NCBI GenBank assembly: GCA_036897625.1
Contig: JAYMTA010000746.1
Coordinates: 1 to 24,720, forward strand
DNA length: 24,720 bases
Reading direction: 5' to 3'
Source of the DNA: Pelargonium cotyledonis
Taxonomy: Eukaryota; Streptophyta; Magnoliopsida; Geraniales; Geraniaceae
The first letter of the stretch is position 1. The number at the start of each line of letters is the position of its first letter. A program made the position numbers and the translations under genes. This document shows, one piece after another, positions 22,104-24,720 of this stretch. The notes under the pieces were generated by a model. The model worked only from the letters and a program-made list of their open reading frames with translations. It was not told the origin of the DNA and ran no database searches.

Positions 22104-22757
22104 GGCTTGTTCGGGAACAAGAATCCACCTCCTTTTGCCTCCTTTTGGTTTTGCCACATGAGATACAGTCAACTTCCACAGGAGCTGATTGTTGGCCAAT
22201 TTTTTCAGTGAAAAGCTCCTTATACACTGTAGCTCCTATGGAAGGAGCTCTGCACTTTCTTTCAGGAATGAGGCAACATGCCTCGTGTGGAGAGAAAAGG
22301 AAGAGAGAGAGACACAAATATTTCCTCATTTTCCCTCAACTGTATTTGTAATTTTGGAGTAATATTAATGCATCTTCATTTTCGTTGGAGCATTCATGGG
22401 CAAAAATTAGAACATTCTCTGTCTTCCAACAAGCTAATATAAGACAGAGTTTTAAGGTAAACATATGTTTTTAGACTTAAATTTGTTTTGTTGTTGTTTT
22501 GTAGATATGTTGATGATGTATATGTATGTTTGATGAGTTTATATTGTTTGAAATATAAATTCAATACCAGATTTTACCGAACTGTGAATTATTTTGGCTG
22601 ACCCAATAAAATAGATTGATCTCCATATCACATTAAAGGTCTACCTATTTTTTCACTAAACAATTATCTAAAAGTCAACGAAATCAAAAGCTCATTTACC
22701 CTCCTTTTATCTCATTCACCTCCTTCTCCTTTTGGAGACATGAGTTCCCAAACAAGC
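22104..22757. mobile_element. Nested 654-bp MITE with 6-bp target duplication
   Basis: It starts GGCTTGTTCGGGAAC and ends GTTCCCAAACAAGC, near-perfect inverted termini of about 14-15 bp. Further in, CCACCTCCTTTTG faces the complement of CACCTCCTTCTCC only loosely. ATTTAG flanks it on both sides (22098-22103 and 22758-22763). Deleting the element and one ATTTAG rejoins the left arm of the surrounding element exactly as its right arm predicts. The family is unclear: the termini suit Harbinger/Tourist elements (a TTA duplication can be read at both edges), while a 6-bp repeat fits neither Harbinger (3) nor hAT (8) cleanly. It holds no gene. Confidence 0.75.
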
Positions 22758-23095
22758 ATTTAGTACCCAATCATTTATTGTACCAGAGTTAGTACCTACA
22801 ATTCTATTTTACACCCAATTGAGTACATAGTGTTAACTTCCCCGTTAACTCGATAACAACATGGCAATTAAATTTTTTTCGGCGACCGAAAAATTAAACT
22901 TTTGAATTTTTTAGCGAAAAAAAAAATCCAACAAGCTTGCCTTTAAGACATGAGAATGAAAATCAAAGAAAATTTTGAGAAATTTCATACTCAAATTCAA
23001 ACAATTATTCAAATATTCGGAAAACAAAATCAACCAAAGGGTCTCTCTGTCCAAAAATCCCCCAAATAACCCCAGATGACTCTCTCTCTCTCTCT

Positions 23096-23166
23096 GAAAT
23101 CACCCAAGTCAACCCAAATGACTCTCACTATCTATCTTAGAAATCACCCAAATCAACCCAAAAATC
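23096..23166 (+). repeat. Short tandem repeat of about 44 bp
   Basis: GAAATCACCCAAGTCAACCC at 23096 and GAAATCACCCAAATCAACCC at 23140, with looser ATCAACCCA words to about 23200. Confidence 0.6.
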
Positions 23167-23219
23167 TACAAAATCAACCCAGCAATCACCTAAATCACGA
23201 GTGCAACAAATGACTCTCT

Positions 23220-23520
23220 CTCCTTCATGACGTGGCCGAAGTTGCCCGAAGCGAGATCTGGTGGGATGGTGGCTTGAGTCCATCTCTTCACTACGTAGGC
23301 GGAGTCGCTGGAGCAGCGGTCTCACTCACGCTCTCTCTTTACGAAGCACGACGGCGAGGATAATCAACAAGCGACGCCTGTCTGAAGTGGAGCTCTGCGT
23401 AAGCCATTTCTCTCCGACCTGTCCATCCATCTCTCAACTTGCCCAACCATCTCTCTCCGACCTCATTCACCGAAACAGCTCAGCCTCCATCTCCCGTGTT
23501 AGTCGTGGTCGTGGATGGTA
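23220..23520 (+). other. GC-rich exon-like cargo of the second long-inverted-repeat element
   Basis: Higher GC than surroundings with short open frames on both strands (for example 23261-23521 plus, opening ATGGGATGG-like with no recognised domain; the frame is not ATG-defined with confidence). It follows a CT-rich tract, as in the element at 17858-18785. The donor gene is unknown. Confidence 0.35.
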
Positions 23521-24104
23521 GCGAGCAAGTAGAGTACGTGGGTCGGGCTTGGGCTCATCATCTTCCATCCTTTGTAACCTTGGCTCATCATCTTTTTGCT
23601 CATCCATCTCCACTGGTTTCTTCTCTTTTCCATTCTCTTATTAGGTGCAATTGTCAGTGAATCAATTGTGAGGTGTGAAAGGCTAAATAGTAGGACTGAA
23701 AAGAAGAGTAGATATGAAAAGGTCTTAAAATTTTGGGAGTTAAAATAGCTTTAAAATATATGGAAATGGTTTTGGATTTATATAGCTTTATATTTTTTAG
23801 TTAGTATGAATTTTTTTAATTTTTCGGTTGCCGGCTTGCCATATCAACGAGATAACAAATTATTTATACACGGTGGGTACTAAATTGGATGCAATATAGA
23901 AGTGTAGGAACTAATTCTGCTACAATAAAAAATTTGGTACTAAATCTGAATTTCAGCCAAACTTTAGTTACTAAAATAAATGAAGTTGATTGAGAATGAA
24001 ATGAACATTTTGAACTAAACCTAATCTTATAGTTTTGTCATCTAGATTTTTTATTAAAGTCCAGCCCAACAGAGAAATGTGTATACCAAACCATTTAAAA
24101 TTGC

Positions 24105-24720
24105 GGTTAAAGGTATATTTGATACTCAAACTTTGGTGGAATACTTAAACTTTGGTGAAATACCAAATTTGGTACCTAAACTTTAATTTTACCAAACTTA
24201 GTACCTACATTTTTAATTTGTACCAAATGTAATACCCGTCGTCCGGTTCCGTTAATGGCTTGCGAGGTGTGTTGGTTCTTGCTGACGTGGACAAGAATCA
24301 CTGATATGGCAAATGATATCACATTTATATGTACTGACGTGGACAATTTAGGGTGACGTGACATGACAGGTCATCGGTTTATTTAATGACGTGGCAAAAC
24401 ATTAGATTTTGAAATTTTGAAATTTTGAAATTTAAAAAATAAAATAAAATAAAATTTGAAATTTGAAACATTAGATTTTTTAATTTTTAATTATATATTT
24501 TATTTATTTAATTTTTATTTTGTAAAAAATTCCACTTTCCTCTCAACCCTAGTGTCACCGCCTCTCTTTCTGCTAGGGATTTGAGTACAATTGCAGCCAC
24601 CGGAGTTTCGCCTTCGGTATCACCAGGAGACGCTGGAGTCCAAGCAAAGTGCAGTCTTCAGTCAGATCTAGGTCGTACCGGTAGTTCCTTAGTTTTTTAG
24701 TTTTGTTTCTTTAGTGGTCT
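24105..24720 (+). mobile_element. Probable left part of a third long-inverted-repeat element, truncated by the window edge
   Basis: 24115-24240 repeats the ACTTTGGT(A)/TTTGGTACCTAAACTTT wording seen in transposon arms. It continues with GTTCCGTTAATGG, repeated (T)GACGTGG words (24283, 24336, 24389) and an AT-rich homopurine/pyrimidine tract (24410-24530). It then enters a CCTCTCTTTC stretch and GC-rich DNA (24555-24690), the same order as the other two elements. No partner arm lies in the window, so this is inference from style. Confidence 0.35.

Larger units (their letters stand above)
22071..23971. mobile_element. Second long-inverted-repeat (Mutator-like) element, interrupted by a nested MITE
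   Basis: The left arm is split: 22071-22103 and 22758 to about 22910. The right arm is about 23809-23971. Read as complement, the right arm gives AAAGTTTGG, AGATTTAGTACC, TTTATTGTA, TTAG(T)TCCTACA, GTTATCTCG and CAACCGAAAAATTAAA. The left arm gives AAAGTTTGG, AGATTTAG, then after the insertion TACCCAATC, TTTATTGTA, TTAGTACCTACA, GTTAACTCG and CGACCGAAAAATTAAA. The interior (about 22914-23808) has a CT tract at 23080-23096, a 44-bp repeat (GAAATCACCCAA(G/A)TCAACCC at 23096 and 23140) and a GC-rich exon-like block at 23220-23520. No transposase was seen and no clean target duplication was found at the outer ends, so those edges are uncertain. Confidence 0.68.

Overview
The window is nuclear DNA from a flowering plant, most likely a eudicot. 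It is AT-rich and intron-bearing. It carries a plastid-type shikimate-pathway gene and a plant-type ubiquitin-conjugating enzyme, and the rest is dominated by plant transposon classes (Gypsy-type LTR, Mutator-like, hAT-like and Stowaway-like MITEs, LINE ORF1-type zinc knuckles). Nothing here looks bacterial, viral or organellar.

Layout: 1-1630 is the C-rich 3' part of a long Gypsy-type LTR with a 41-bp tandem repeat, a TATA box and a CA-type end. 2024-2209 is a tandem pair of Stowaway-like ends. 2406-3268 (minus) is a complete two-exon E2 ubiquitin-conjugating enzyme of 148 residues whose only intron holds a 317-bp fold-back element. 4959-7873 (minus) is a complete eight-exon 3-dehydroquinate synthase of 447 residues with a plastid transit peptide; its largest intron holds a 291-bp hAT-like MITE. 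These are the only two genes I consider intact. They are unrelated in function and lie in tandem on the same strand.

9195-10030 is a broken, intron-free XRCC3 (RAD51 paralogue) pseudogene. 10570-11043 (minus) is an unrecognised coding-like remnant behind a TATA box. 10990-14330 and 16380-17850 are AT-rich spacers with local repeats. 14540-15545 holds two decayed DUF4283/zinc-knuckle fragments of LINE ORF1 type.

17858-24720 is a transposon cluster. A Mutator-like element (17858-18785) has about 215-bp inverted ends, a 10-bp target duplication and a GC-rich exon-like cargo. A decayed LTR lies at about 19400-21000. A second long-inverted-repeat element (about 22071-23971) has its left arm split by a 654-bp MITE; removing the MITE and one copy of its target duplication restores the arm. 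What looks like the left part of a third such element runs off the right edge. The cluster's three cargo-bearing elements share a design: AT-rich arm, pyrimidine tract, then GC-rich exon-like DNA. This resembles Pack-MULEs. No transposase gene was found, so all appear non-autonomous.
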